This document shows positions 1 through 10,873 of a stretch of DNA of 64,000 bases, piece after piece; position 1 is the first letter of the stretch, and every line of letters begins with the position of its first letter. Origin of the DNA: Chytridium lagenaria (lineage: Eukaryota > Chytridiomycota > Chytridiomycetes > Chytridiales > Chytridiaceae); the NCBI GenBank assembly GCA_025449115.1, contig JAHLKC010000016.1, positions 248,001-312,000 on the forward strand, read 5' to 3'. The position numbers and the translations under genes were made by a program. The notes beneath the pieces were generated by a model. That model was given only the letters and a program-made list of their open reading frames with translations. It made no database searches and was not told the DNA's origin.

Positions 1-974
1 TTGTGACTGAACAGCTGGTGACTTGAACTGAGGACGACGTGACTGCGGATCCCATATTGAAAGTTAGTATCACAGGACGTGATCGTCCCCTTGTTTCGAA
101 CGCAATGTGGAGGCAATGTCAGCTGAGAGTACCCAGGACTCGTTTTGTAATAAGTTATGCCATAATCCGACCAACACAAACGTTAATAGTAAGTCCAACC
201 ACGATGAAACTGCATGGGGGGTGGTTGGTTATAAGAAAGCCGTAGTTTTAATTGATCTCATGATCGATCAATATATATTACTATTATCAATCTTGTTCAC
301 GTTAAAGGAAACATTGCGGCCTGTCAGCCTGGCCTATAGAGGCGCCTCCATGACATCATATCAGTGCGCATACAAGTATCATATACACACCATGTGTCGA
401 TATGGTGATAATGTTGAGACTTCAGAGAAAAAGCGCCACAAAAAACGAGGTTATCATGTAGAAGGTGTGATGGCACCCTCTGTCGCCTCAAATTGACATG
501 GTGGAAATTTGCGATAGTTCTTATATTCCCCGCATTACTTATGAATTGAAATTAATACTCATCGCGTCAGCCGATCAAACCATGAGATGCAGAAGTCGGT
601 GAAATAGACATACGACGGCGAGAGTTTGAAATAGATAGAGGTGACAGAGAAAGTGTTGGGAATACCGAATACCGATGTTAAGGATTTTATGTTCGCTTTG
701 GGTTGAAAAGCAGTTTAAAAAGTTTGGACTTCAAATAAGTCAATTTATGTAGTTTAGTCTAACATCGTAACCTCGTCAAATTGAAGGGCTTAAAGTAGAA
801 TATCGCTGATATTTTCATAGTATTTGCGTGCAATGCCACGCATGTGCGGTTTCGTGTCATGAAATACTTGCATTAAACGCTCTTCGCAAAACAAAATATC
901 TATTTAAACAATAATTTACAAATATAACCAAAGAATAGAAGTATCAAAATATAATCACGTTATACAACTTGTCG

Positions 975-1050
975 TAAGTACTTGTCCTGCCTCGTCTATC
1001 ATAAGTACTTGTCCTGCCTCGTCTATCATAAGTACTTGTCCTGCCTCGTC
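975..1050. repeat. 27-bp tandem repeat, about 2.8 copies
   Basis: The unit begins TAAGTACTTGTCCTGCCTCG and is repeated head to tail with starts at 975, 1002 and 1029. The third copy is truncated after about 22 bases. The copies are identical over their shared length. There are no unique spacers, so this is a minisatellite and not an array of another kind. Confidence 0.9.
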
Positions 1051-3048
1051 CTTGAGGCCGCGACTAAATCAGGTTGTTCAAGGTGATTTTGACGAAGTCC
1101 CAAATGACAAATGATTGGGATTATTGTTTGACAATTTCACTTGATACAGCTGACATGGTCGTCCCCTTCATCGGTCGTTTCCATCCCGTCACCTCGAATT
1201 TCGTCCCCCTTCAACCATCACATCCTTCGTAAGTCCCTCTATCCCCATGGCTTTAAAAGAATGTGTGTTTTGTAAAATTAGTCTAACTCTTTTCATTTTT
1301 GCTCTTAAGCAATATGGCAACTTCGTCAAAGATGCGACTCTCTACGAAGACCAGAGCACTACCGTACCGGCCCCATTTTCAAAAATACACAAGGTTTCAT
1401 CTTACCTGGATACTGGCTCTAGCGACTCTCCCAACAGGCCTTTTCTTCGAACTGACCAGCCACCATCCTTGATTGCCTTGTTTGACCTCCGAAACACCAT
1501 AACGGAAACCCATTTTCCAACATTTCATTTCCTCTTCGGTAAGATGTCATCGCTCTTGCTACGGTCGTTGTATGCCATCGGTTTTTTTACGTCGGCTGCG
1601 ATGCTCGATGATTCATGAAGTTTGAAGACGTTCTCGAAAAGAGCCCGGATATTTCGTGACTCTGTGAGCCATTCGGCCATTGTATTGTATTCAAAAAAAT
1701 CGGCGACTTCAGGCCAAATCTTGCCATGAGGTGGGATAGATATGGGTACATCAGCGGATACTCGATGATAAGAACTGCTTCACGGATATCAGATGGACTG
1801 AACAAGAGTGGCTGAGAAATACGTCCGTGAGTTGACTTTAGCAATTGCAATGAGTCGAGTTCGACCCTCTTCTCATGGTATTCACTTCCCACGCTCCAAT
1901 TCCTACATTATACTCTTCACAATCTTTTAATTCCCAGGTAATACTTCACACTATTGTTAATCTTTCATGCACTCACCATCATCACATAGAATCTTACTTC
2001 TATCTCTAACCTTGGTACGAATCCGCATATGCACTCTTTTCGAAAGCCCTCTGCTTTGTTTTCGAGCCTTCCGCTTCGATATAATCTGTGTGGCTATGTT
2101 GCTAAAAGGCGCTCTTGGTGAGTTTTGACTTAAGTCGAATATTAGAGGCGAAATATGTGGTGGGAGACTGCAGCAGTCCACTATTTATTAATTGACAGAT
2201 CGAATCCGGCTACGAAGCCGGTTCTATTCCAGGAAAACCCGGATTTTGCTTTCAGAACTTAATGACTCGCAAACCCGTTTTCGATACTATACGCAAACTT
2301 GAAAGGGAGGAAGCACATGCTATATGCGATGGAAGTGTTGATACCTGCGTTGGAGGAGGTGTTCGAGACAGGGGTCAGAGACGAGTATTATGAAAATTTT
2401 CACAACGAGGCCCTAGGGTCCGTCATGCTCAGTCCGTCACCGGTGGATCCATCGCAACCGACCATAAAAGTAGATTCTGACGTTAAGTAGACGTAGGTAA
2501 TAATGATACTGGAATTTGGGATTATTTGGACTTCTGCAGACGCTAAAAACTGGACTTTTTGGAGGTCGCCTTCTCGACCTCGACGACCTCGACGGCTTCG
2601 TCGAGCCTCCGGGGACAGGTCCTCCTCGCTAACCGGTTCAAAGTTGGACATGAACTGTTATCTTCTGCTTCGCTCTCTTTTGCTATGGCTTTGTGGCGAT
2701 AGACGGAAATGAATTGGATAAACGCACGGCACACATTCAAAACTTCGTTTATTATTAAAGTCACTTTATCCTACTCGAAGGAGCACTACTTCCATCCCAG
2801 CACCCCCTCATTCATTCCTCTTCACCAATTCTCTTTATGGATGTGTGATGGACGTTCACCTTCACACAACCCGTCTCGCCTCCCTCTAACACATCTAAAT
2901 TACAACTTACACAATTTCGCTAGAAATCACCCCATCCTCTCCAACACCCTCATTGGCCCAAGCTCACGCACTCCGCAGTTTCTTTTCTAACATCCTGTCA
3001 CTCGGAAAACCTCATTGGCTCATACGAATTCCGCAGTATTTCGGCGAG

Positions 3049-3059
3049 TATAAAAGGGG
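3049..3059 (+). promoter_or_regulatory. TATA box of an unassigned promoter
   Basis: TATAAAAGGGG is followed by a pyrimidine-rich leader (about 3060-3110), the usual appearance of a fungal core promoter. Transcription to the right would run into the insertion site of element A at 3235, about 180 bp downstream. No start codon opens a long frame before the element. Either the element separated a promoter from its gene, or this is the promoter of an older, decayed repeat. Confidence 0.45.
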
Positions 3060-3230
3060 TTTCTTTCCCCCTTTATTTTTCTTCATTCAATTCAACTCAC
3101 CTCGCCCCAACAATTAGTATCACAAACCCCTCTGATTCTATCTCTCTCACGACCTCTGCGACCATTGGCTCAAGCGGTGCGACGGCAAGAGGGCGACGAC
3201 GGCTACCTTTCAAGACGGGCTCCTCGGAGG

Positions 3231-3234
3231 TGGC
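3231..3234. repeat. Target-site duplication TGGC, left side of element A
   Basis: TGGC immediately precedes the LTR terminus TGTGATC at 3235 and recurs at 22666-22669 directly after the other LTR terminus (TTCACA). The perfect direct repeat fixes both ends of the insertion. Confidence 0.85.
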
Positions 3235-4174
3235 TGTGATCTTCTCTTGACCCATCCCTCCCTACCTAGCTTCGACTAGGGGGTAGGGGAGAAGAGTAAA
3301 GGAGTTGCTCCAGCAGAGCAAGTCCACAGAGCACCTAGGGACAGGATGTACTCCTGAATCTAAGTGATGTTGTTGTTGTTTGGCGATGGTGTGGGTGAGT
3401 GATCGCGAGGTTCTGCTTAATTAAAGGGAGAAGGGAACGTGTTTAGTATCTTCTATGTCGACTTACCTTGCTAATAAACCAATATGAGCACCAGATCGTC
3501 TCCTGGCGATCGGGGATGGCTGAAAGCCTCCTTGCCTTCCTGCTATGGCACCTTTTGGAACGTGATGATCTCGTTGCCTCACGAGCTGGCACAGGGTAAC
3601 CTCACTCATCACCTGCCTGCAGCGTCGATCACCGGCTCAGGGATCATCAGAGGTGGAATGTAGCCGACCAAGCCTAAGCTAAAGGACACTGACAATGAGG
3701 AGGACCCTTGGGCTCCCATCGCAGCCTTCTGCTTCAAACAGCTGGATTGCGGCTTCACCAGGTGGCAGGGGGTAGAGGGTGGGCTGCCATCCAAGAAGGA
3801 GTGAAGGGAGATCACGGCGAGGCCACGCGCGTGAGATAGAGGATGGGGGATCAACTCAATATCAATTACTTAATTCAACATGTACAAATTAAATCAAGAA
3901 ATCTCTCATATTAAAGTAATACACAAAATACAAATAAATAATAGACACAACATATGCACAGACACATAAACGGCACATATGCGCGCCACCTCCTTCAATA
4001 AAAACCCTATAAACGTGGGGAAAAACTATATATAAAAAACCCAAAGGGAAAAGAAGGGAGGATTCAATATGACGCGTAAATATACGCGTCGACGCGGGAT
4101 ATAACAGAACTCAACGGACTTAGTCAAAATGTCGTTATGAGCCATAGGCCATGTGAATAATGTAATTCTTCACA
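3235..4174 (-). repeat. 3' LTR of element A (940 bp)
   Basis: The plus-strand text begins TGTGATCTTCTCTTGACCC and ends AATTCTTCACA, so the LTR has TGTGA..TCACA inverted termini. It matches the LTRs at 21734, 24033 and 37605. A variable block about 100-260 bp from the TGTGATC end matches the 3' LTR of copy B rather than the 5' LTR of its own element. It also contains a near-palindrome GACGCG..CGCGTC and a TATATATA motif likely to be the LTR promoter. Confidence 0.93.
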
Positions 4175-4189
4175 TTCTCCCGTTTTTAA
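4175..4189 (-). other. Polypurine tract of element A
   Basis: On the minus strand the bases just inside the 3' LTR read TTAAAAACGGGAGAA, a purine-rich run directly abutting the LTR start TGTGAAG. This is the expected position of the plus-strand primer. The same tract, one G shorter, precedes the 3' LTR of copy B. Confidence 0.7.
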
Positions 4190-4217
4190 GAAAAGACTTA
4201 CGTAAGAAAAGTCTAAC

Positions 4218-4577
4218 TTAGTTGTCAGAAGTACAAGAACTATCTGTATATATATCAGAGCTTGCATTATCGGCAAGTCGATAAGGCCAAGTATTGGCAA
4301 GAGTTATATAATTGTTACCGTCTAGCATCTCAATGGCTAAAGGTACTTCAAAGGTATTATCAGGATAATCATCAGCAAGATGATCATCTATATCAGGTTC
4401 CGACTGAGGAACTTCAATGTCAATAGGATATTGGTCACCAGAATCTATGGGTACAGCCTGCCGTAAAGTACGTTTAGCATTGCGCTTACGTTTCTGTATG
4501 GGGCTAGAAGGGGTATCTTCAAGGATACCCTCGTCTTCATCCTCACTACGATAACCATCATTATCTTCAGGCATCGT
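4218..4577 (-). pseudogene. Pol C-terminal tail of element A (part 2, beyond nested insertion)
   Basis: This is the last part of pol, starting at a MPEDNDGYRS segment and ending with a stop at 4218. It is highly acidic and low in complexity (runs such as SEDEDEG and DIDDHLADDYPD), with a basic KRKRNAKR cluster that could act as a nuclear localisation signal. It follows the chromodomain-like segment and is separated from it by the nested element, whose GTAG duplication lies at 4578-4581. Copy B carries the same tail uninterrupted. No catalytic motif is present. Confidence 0.75.
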
Positions 4578-4581
4578 GTAG

Positions 4582-5532
4582 TGTGAGATTATTGGATAAC
4601 CTCACCGAGAGGCATGAATGCGTCGCTTATATAGACGTCGTGCCCTTATTCTTATTTTGTTGTTCCCGTTCCATTCTTTTCCCTCTCGGGGTTTTTCATA
4701 GTTTTTCCCCATAGATACGAGAGAGGTTTTTATAGAAGGAAGGGCGGTCGACGTGGTATGCCAACTTATGACATGCTACCACGTTGGTCGAGATGCCTGT
4801 TGTTGTTATTTGATTCCCCTTTATGTATTGTTTTATTATTTGTAGAAAGTTGAATAGATTTACGTGCACCTCTGTAGTCCTGGATTGATCCCACCCATAC
4901 ATCCAGGCATGGCTGCCCTTGGGCCATGCTTTCTTCATTCTTCTGTTATTCAATATTGTGTTATTTAGTTGTACCTGCGGGCGCTCGGGGATTACGCCGC
5001 TGGGGGAGACTACACCTTGAACCAAGACACTTGAGTCTAAGAAGGCCTGAGCCCTGGATAGACGCCTCTGTGGCATGATTCCTTCGAAGGTTTGGGTAGT
5101 ATAACCACCTCTGTTCTTTTCTTGATTGCGATGACTGGCTATCTAGTTGCCTGTGAGTGGGAGTGCGGCATGAGCAGGGCCTTAGGTAGAAGAGATCAGA
5201 TGAGAACATGTTAAAACGGCTTATTGCGGCGATTACGAGGCCTTGTACACTACTAGGAGCGGGATGGACTCCCTCCTTGATGACCCTTCCACTCTGGCGC
5301 GTTGGATCTCCGCCTGAGTACCTTTTTCCTTCCTTTTTCCTTCCTTTCTTTCATATGATTAGTTTTAGAGCAGAACCACAGCAACTTAAATCCCCGCTGT
5401 CACTAAAGGCAGAATAGGGCTTGACTCTTGATCTAGGAGTACCTCCTAGACGCTAGTCTTGTCACCTATTATGTGGTTCTCTACCTCTGTATGCCGGGGC
5501 TTAGCAGAGGGGGCCATAGAGAGAACTTCACA
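4582..5532 (+). repeat. 5' LTR of nested element (951 bp)
   Basis: Begins TGTGAGATTATTGGATAACC and ends AGAACTTCACA. Its identity with 8493-9444 extends over essentially the full length; the frames read from both copies are letter-for-letter the same. Short frames inside it (for example 4696-5076 minus) are repeated in the other LTR and are LTR sequence, not genes. Confidence 0.92.
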
Positions 5533-5534
5533 GA

Positions 5535-5547
5535 TGGGGGCCCAACC
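5535..5547 (+). other. Primer-binding site of nested element
   Basis: TGGGGGCCCAACC lies two bases after the 5' LTR end. The same 13 bases follow the 5' LTR of both large elements, one base after their LTR. A site starting TGG pairs with a tRNA 3' CCA end. I cannot name the tRNA without a tRNA set from this genome. Confidence 0.75.
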
Positions 5548-8085
5548 AAATATGGTGGTTTCGGTTTCTTCTACTAATCATATTTTATTGATCTTTATAT
5601 CATGAAAGCTACGAGTCGGGGCGTCATTTGCGCTATCGTCCCACGTCTCTACCGTATACAGTCGTCGAGAGATCGCGGTTTTTGTGTTGTGAGTTATACA
5701 TTTGTTTGCAACCACCCCTTGTCAAAACGTGTGTAACGACACCCAGTGAAGGCCTCCTAGGAGGCATGAGGGATGTTGTTGCAAAAGCTAGACTCACTTT
5801 GATCCATTGACGACCCCTGCTGGCAGGGTAGTCGTAGGATCTTGTTGACATGCGAGGGTTTCGACCTAAGCACATTAAGGGCCTCTGTCATGGAGGCCTG
5901 GCATTGGGTAGTCTTTATGGCACCCCGCCACCTTTGTCAACACTGGACTACCATCCAGTACCCTAGAACGCTCTCAGCGTTTTTTGTGGCTTTTAGGAGC
6001 CTTTTAGTGTATTAGATCTTACTTTTAAGTGAGATCTATATGCTTTTATCACTTCGACGCTTTTTCGATTGCGCGTTTCGCACTCATTTTTATTACTATA
6101 ATTATGAAACTTTACAGGGATGTAGTGCGTAGTACTACGCAAACAGTGGTAAAATATGGTAACGTTTGCGCCCCTATTGGTCTTGTAATCGTTAAGGAGG
6201 CAGTCTTTATTTACAGTTGTATGAGTCCTGGACTTTCACTTTTACCAAACCAGGTTACACAAAATTGGTAATGTTAACAACAATCCCCAGGGTCCAGAGG
6301 TTATGATCTTTATGCCTGTGATCTTGACAACCGCTGCTCCCCAGAAGTAAAACCTTAGTGATTCCGATAGCTATCGTCCAGAAGAGCCGGAAAGTCTTTT
6401 GAAATAAGTTTTAAAACAGTGTTTCGACTTTTTATGAAGAAGAGAATTTTGTCAAATCTTCGAAATAGGATTTCGACTTCAATCCCCAAGTCATTCATAC
6501 CAGATTCGCCAAATAATTCGAAGATGTAGAAATACTTTGGAAAGTCTTGGGTTTCTTCTGATTAATTTATTATTGACGACGAACTTGCCGTTTTACTACT
6601 TCGTTAATTTTTATCGCGATTTTTACTTGAAAATTTCCATACACGTAGCCCTCAATGAGGGCATCATTTTTATATAGGTCGCGTCATCTTGCGACGCACC
6701 GTTCCAGACTTATAACGTTTTGAAAAACTTCGGCATTGGACTTCAGCATTTTTGCTTGACAAATTTGTTAATTTCTTAACACACAAATGTTTCGGGTCAC
6801 CACATCCAATTAGTTGTTGCTAATATAATAACACGGTTATACCTGCCGATAATTATGTATGCAATCTATCTTACTTATGCACAGCGCAACCCTTTGCTCA
6901 CTGTTTAAACCGGGTCACTTTTGTGACTTTGAATATAACAAAGCAAATCATGGCCTCATGGTATATGCTTAAGGAAGGTGCCACCGTTGCCTTCTTTCAT
7001 AATATGCACTAGCTAATGGTAGAATATAATGCTTCTTATTGAAACATTGACGATCACATCAACTTGATATAATTTTTTGACACAGAAATGATAGCGCATC
7101 TGCATTTTTTATTATAAAAATGCTTTGATTATGGAGCTCAACTTGAACCGGGGCCGTTCAACAGAAGAGGGCTTCCACTGATTAAGGAAACTGAATCCTC
7201 TATTAACTTTATTGTACTTACACTGCTGGTCAGTGTTAGTCAACTGTTGCAATTATAGGTGTTGTATTAACCTATATCAACAAAGCTTTATGTCTCATGT
7301 ATCTTGCAATGCGTGAACGTCAACATATTATGGCTAGGCCATTCATTTTGTTGGACACGCTTTGCGCGTACTTCCTCACCCTCCCACCCTTATGTGGATA
7401 TATGTGTGTTTGCTTTAAAGAGTGGGTGAACTGTTGGAGAGTCATATTCTCGTTTGAGAATCTGAGTCAACTTATCGTCATCTGCAGATAATATGTAAAG
7501 ACATAGGGATTATGTTTCGTGTTAATGATGCCTTGATATTGGTTGTTAATAACATTAGAATGCCTTACAAGATAACAGAAGTGACCATAAACAAACGTTG
7601 AATACTAACGTCATGCTTAACGCGCAATGAGCAGAGATGTGGAGTAGAATAAGTTTGATTATGTATACACGTCAGTTAAACTTCTTGAAGTAGTTTAAAG
7701 ATGATTTATCACAACAAATTCGTTCTAGTTTGAGAGTTTTCTTTCAAGCGTAAAGTGCGTTACGTGAAGATAGGATCTGAGGAGTGAGCCTATTTTATTG
7801 TACTAAGTATATTAGTTGTTATATTTTGAGCAGAAGTTTTGATACTTTGTTGTGTTGAAATAATAATTACGTGACTTATCATGATAATTACGTGAATTAT
7901 CGCGTTAAATATATTTTGTTTACTTACTTGATTAATGTAATAGTTGCTATAAGTAGCTCTGTTAATACAGTAGTCCTGATATAGACTCAAGAAGAAGTTG
8001 CTATTGCAACTTTGGCCCATACCACAACACTTGGTTGCTATAACACGAGATTCCTTCCGCAATAGTTAGAGATTATTGGAATGGC
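5548..8085 (+). other. Interior of nested element, non-coding
   Basis: AT-rich sequence without any long frame or retroelement protein motif on either strand. Short frames (60-90 codons) are scattered and lack conserved residues. The stretch presumably carries leader, packaging and dimerisation signals, but none can be pinpointed by eye. Confidence 0.6.
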
Positions 8086-8424
8086 GTGGCCAAGACAAAT
8101 GTTAAAGAGTTCTTGAAACAATTAGCCCATGTTGATAAGCACGGCATACCTAAACGCGAGAAATTAGAAACTCGCTATACAGACGCAAGTGATAATGCTG
8201 GCTTCCAAGAGTTGTCCAGCACAGCGTCAGAAGAAGTCATAGTTCCAGACCCAGAGGTAGAACTTGACGATAGGGTTAATGTGAGTGATGACATTAACGG
8301 TGATATGGACTCACAAGATATGAATCCAATAGAACTTGTCTCTCAACGTGAAGACACGGAAAAAGCTAAGCATGATGATGTACCCTTAGCTTTAGAAGAC
8401 TTTGTATTCACTACACTTTACTAG
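8086..8424 (+). CDS. Small acidic ORF of the nested element, pol-tail-like
   Basis: A 112-codon frame just upstream of the 3' LTR. The product is acidic (for example PDPEVELDDRVNVSDDIN) with no catalytic motif. Its C-terminus contains DDVPLALEDF, resembling the VPLAIEML segment near the end of the large element's pol, and it sits in the same place relative to the 3' LTR. It may be a shortened remnant of a pol C-terminal tail kept after deletion of the rest. The start codon is not certain because the first ATG is not used in this frame. Expression is unknown. Confidence 0.4.
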   Translation: MAKTNVKEFLKQLAHVDKHGIPKREKLETRYTDASDNAGFQELSSTASEEVIVPDPEVELDDRVNVSDDINGDMDSQDMNPIELVSQREDTEKAKHDDVPLALEDFVFTTLY

Positions 8425-8492
8425 TCAATATAAGATATATATATTTATATCGTAAAAACTCACAGGGGACTTTGTTCTCAAGTGTGGGTGCA

Positions 8493-9444
8493 TGTGAGAT
8501 TATTGGATAACCTCACCGAGAGGCATGAATGCGTCGCTTATATAGACGTCGTGCCCTTATTCTTATTTTGTTGTTCCCGTTCCATTCTTTTCCCTCTCGG
8601 GGTTTTTCATAGTTTTTCCCCATAGATACGAGAGAGGTTTTTATAGAAGGAAGGGCGGTCGACGTGGTATGCCAACTTATGACATGCTACCACGTTGGTC
8701 GAGATGCCTGTTGTTGTTATTTGATTCCCCTTTATGTATTGTTTTATTATTTGTAGAAAGTTGAATAGATTTACGTGCACCTCTGTAGTCCTGGATTGAT
8801 CCCACCCATACATCCAGGCATGGCTGCCCTTGGGCCATGCTTTCTTCATTCTTCTGTTATTCAATATTGTGTTATTTAGTTGTACCTGCGGGCGCTCGGG
8901 GATTACGCCGCTGGGGGAGACTACACCTTGAACCAAGACACTTGAGTCTAAGAAGGCCTGAGCCCTGGATAGACGCCTCTGTGGCATGATTCCTTCGAAG
9001 GTTTGGGTAGTATAACCACCTCTGTTCTTTTCTTGATTGCGATGACTGGCTATCTAGTTGCCTGTGAGTGGGAGTGCGGCATGAGCAGGGCCTTAGGTAG
9101 AAGAGATCAGATGAGAACATGTTAAAACGGCTTATTGCGGCGATTACGAGGCCTTGTACACTACTAGGAGCGGGATGGACTCCCTCCTTGATGACCCTTC
9201 CACTCTGGCGCGTTGGATCTCCGCCTGAGTACCTTTTTCCTTCCTTTTTCCTTCCTTTCTTTCATATGATTAGTTTTAGAGCAGAACCACAGCAACTTAA
9301 ATCCCCGCTGTCACTAAAGGCAGAATAGGGCTTGACTCTTGATCTAGGAGTACCTCCTAGACGCTAGTCTTGTCACCTATTATGTGGTTCTCTACCTCTG
9401 TATGCCGGGGCTTAGCAGAGGGGGCCATAGAGAGAACTTTCACA
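8493..9444 (+). repeat. 3' LTR of nested element (952 bp)
   Basis: Begins TGTGAGATTATTGG and ends AGAACTTTCACA. It differs from the 5' copy by one T in the terminal TTTCACA. It is followed directly by the GTAG duplication at 9445-9448 and then by element A pol sequence. Confidence 0.92.
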
Positions 9445-9448
9445 GTAG

Positions 9449-10120
9449 GATATGGGCTTAGGCGCAAGTCTCTTGCGGCCAGCATTCTTTTCATATACTA
9501 CTCTGAGAGCATATGCTGTGGGCTGTGTTTTAGCAACACGGTCCCAGTAATCTTTAACTATGGATGGGGGTAAGGCCTCTTCATCCATTAGAAGGTTATG
9601 CGCGGTTCCATGACCGAGCCATTTAACATAATACTTATACTTTTTGTTATGAGAATCATAAGTATGATAATCCAGTTTCTCAACGTAGAACTCAGGATCA
9701 TTATAGTCAGCGTCAGCAACTCTTCATCAAATCGTCGAAACAATTCACGATTAACTCCAACAGCTACCTTATTCTTAGGCATGCGTCTAATAACTTGGAG
9801 TTCTTTCCATGCTGCAATCTCAGCAGCAAAGTCATCTGAAGCTACTTCTGCAGATGCAGCATTAGCAGTTTCTGTAGGCGGCAAAGACTCAAATGGTCGG
9901 AGTCTAGCAGCATTAGCAAGTCGTGATAAGAGTTGGCCCCCAGGGAGTATCTCTACAACTGTATATCTATTGCTGTCCATAGATTTACTAAGGACACGCA
10001 TGGGGCCAGCCCATCTAAATTGGAACTTCTTAGTGGGGGCATTCTTGTTCTCTTTCCCTCGACGTTCAGTCTTCAAGGGAACAGAGAGCCATACCAGGTC
10101 GCCACATCAAACGAGTGTTT
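9449..10120 (-). pseudogene. GPY/F-like and chromodomain-like part of element A pol
   Basis: In coding order the frame starts with a basic KTERRGKENKNAPTKKF stretch. RWAGPMRVLSKSMDSNRY follows, which fits the GPY/F module found after Ty3/gypsy integrases. Then come an alanine-rich linker and YVEKLDYHTYDSHNKKYKYY..VKWLG..DEEAL, matching the core of a chromodomain (YVEKIL..YLVKW.G....WEP). The Trp of the usual NTWEPE motif is absent (NLLMDEE). A frameshift splits the chromodomain-like part here. Chromodomains target integration to marked chromatin in related elements; whether this degenerate one binds histones is unknown. Confidence 0.7.
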
Positions 10121-10873
10121 GTTGCGACTGGGTTTATTTTGTTGTGCTCGTCTCTTGCGTTTAAGTTCTGCACGCAAGAGTACAGCTTGGAGTAGGCTAG
10201 CCTAGCAGCTAGCTGGGTAACATAATCTTTAGCCTCCAAACGATCATCATCATCGTTGAGGGATTCTTGACAAAGTCCTGAAGGGCTTGTCGAGTATTCA
10301 TGAGCACACTCACATGTGTGTCAGTGTCTATATCATCTTCAGGAGAAACATAGTCATCCTGATCGTCATTGACTTCAAGTTAATGATTCTCACATGCCGT
10401 GCAGGTCCATCGTCAACAAGGGGACGGCCAGCATGGAGGTGTATATTATCTGGGGAAAGTACCAGAGTGTCGTTGACATATAAGTTCATGGCGTTGTCAA
10501 CAAATATGGGGTAACTGTCACGCAAATGTGGGCGTTCGGTCATACAGCCATTATGAATAATAGATACATAGGCATCTTTTTCTTTCCCATGCAGGTCGTT
10601 TTCGCTTTACGAGTTAACGAATGCATCTGGGAGGATTCATTCCTTCCAAAGGATCTCCATTGGAAGGTGTGTCCAAGTCTCTTCATCGCGTGGATGTGGA
10701 CAAGGTAAAATAGATCATAACTATATTTCTTAAGGACGTCAGCTATGAGCAAGTAAGGCTCTCGACCATCAGTCCGAGCAAGTCCATGAGCAGCTCGCGC
10801 TAAGCGGCCGTCAAAGAAGTGTAGCTGTTCAGAGAACATAGCAAGTATTTTGGGAAGAGCATCCCCAGTATTC
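10121..10873 (-). pseudogene. Pol region between integrase core and GPY/F, element A
   Basis: About 250 codons in several broken frames link the integrase core to the GPY/F-like module. Recognisable segments shared with copy B include SEQLHFFDGRLARAAHGLAR and MTERPHLRDSYPIFVDNAMN. I recognise no family. The region is longer than the usual spacer in Ty3/gypsy pol. It could be the integrase C-terminal domain plus an added module. Confidence 0.6.

Larger units (their letters stand above)
1..3234. other. Left flank, no confident gene
   Basis: No open frame here shows a recognisable family or a convincing exon chain. Short frames of 60-125 codons occur on both strands, for example 1247-1618 plus and 1587-1892 minus, but none has a domain, a clear start context or splice support. 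The stretch holds a short tandem repeat (975-1050) and a core-promoter-like TATA box (3049). A 6-bp GC stem with a four-base loop lies at 2206-2221. A small or highly divergent gene cannot be excluded. Confidence 0.5.
4582..9444 (+). mobile_element. Nested non-autonomous LTR retrotransposon (LARD-like)
   Basis: A 4,863-bp element inserted in the pol C-terminal region of copy A, in the opposite orientation, with GTAG at 4578-4581 and 9445-9448. Copy B shows the empty site. It has 951/952-bp LTRs and a 2,960-bp interior without RT, integrase or gag. The primer-binding site is identical to that of the host element, and its LTR ends share TGTGA..TCACA. The two LTRs appear almost identical apart from one T near the end, so insertion is recent. 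Sharing of termini and primer site suggests that the large family supplied its enzymes in trans; this is inference. Confidence 0.88.

Noticed and set aside
975..1050. CRISPR-like array
   Set aside because: Repeat copies are directly adjacent with no spacers, and the genome is eukaryotic.
1247..1892. Possible gene on either strand (123 codons plus, 101 codons minus)
   Set aside because: The frames overlap, lack domains and have no convincing splice sites or start context.
4696..5417. Frames of 126, 82 and 69 codons, repeated exactly at 8607-9328
   Set aside because: They lie inside the two LTRs of the nested element. Their identity reflects LTR duplication, not gene conservation, and none has a protein motif.
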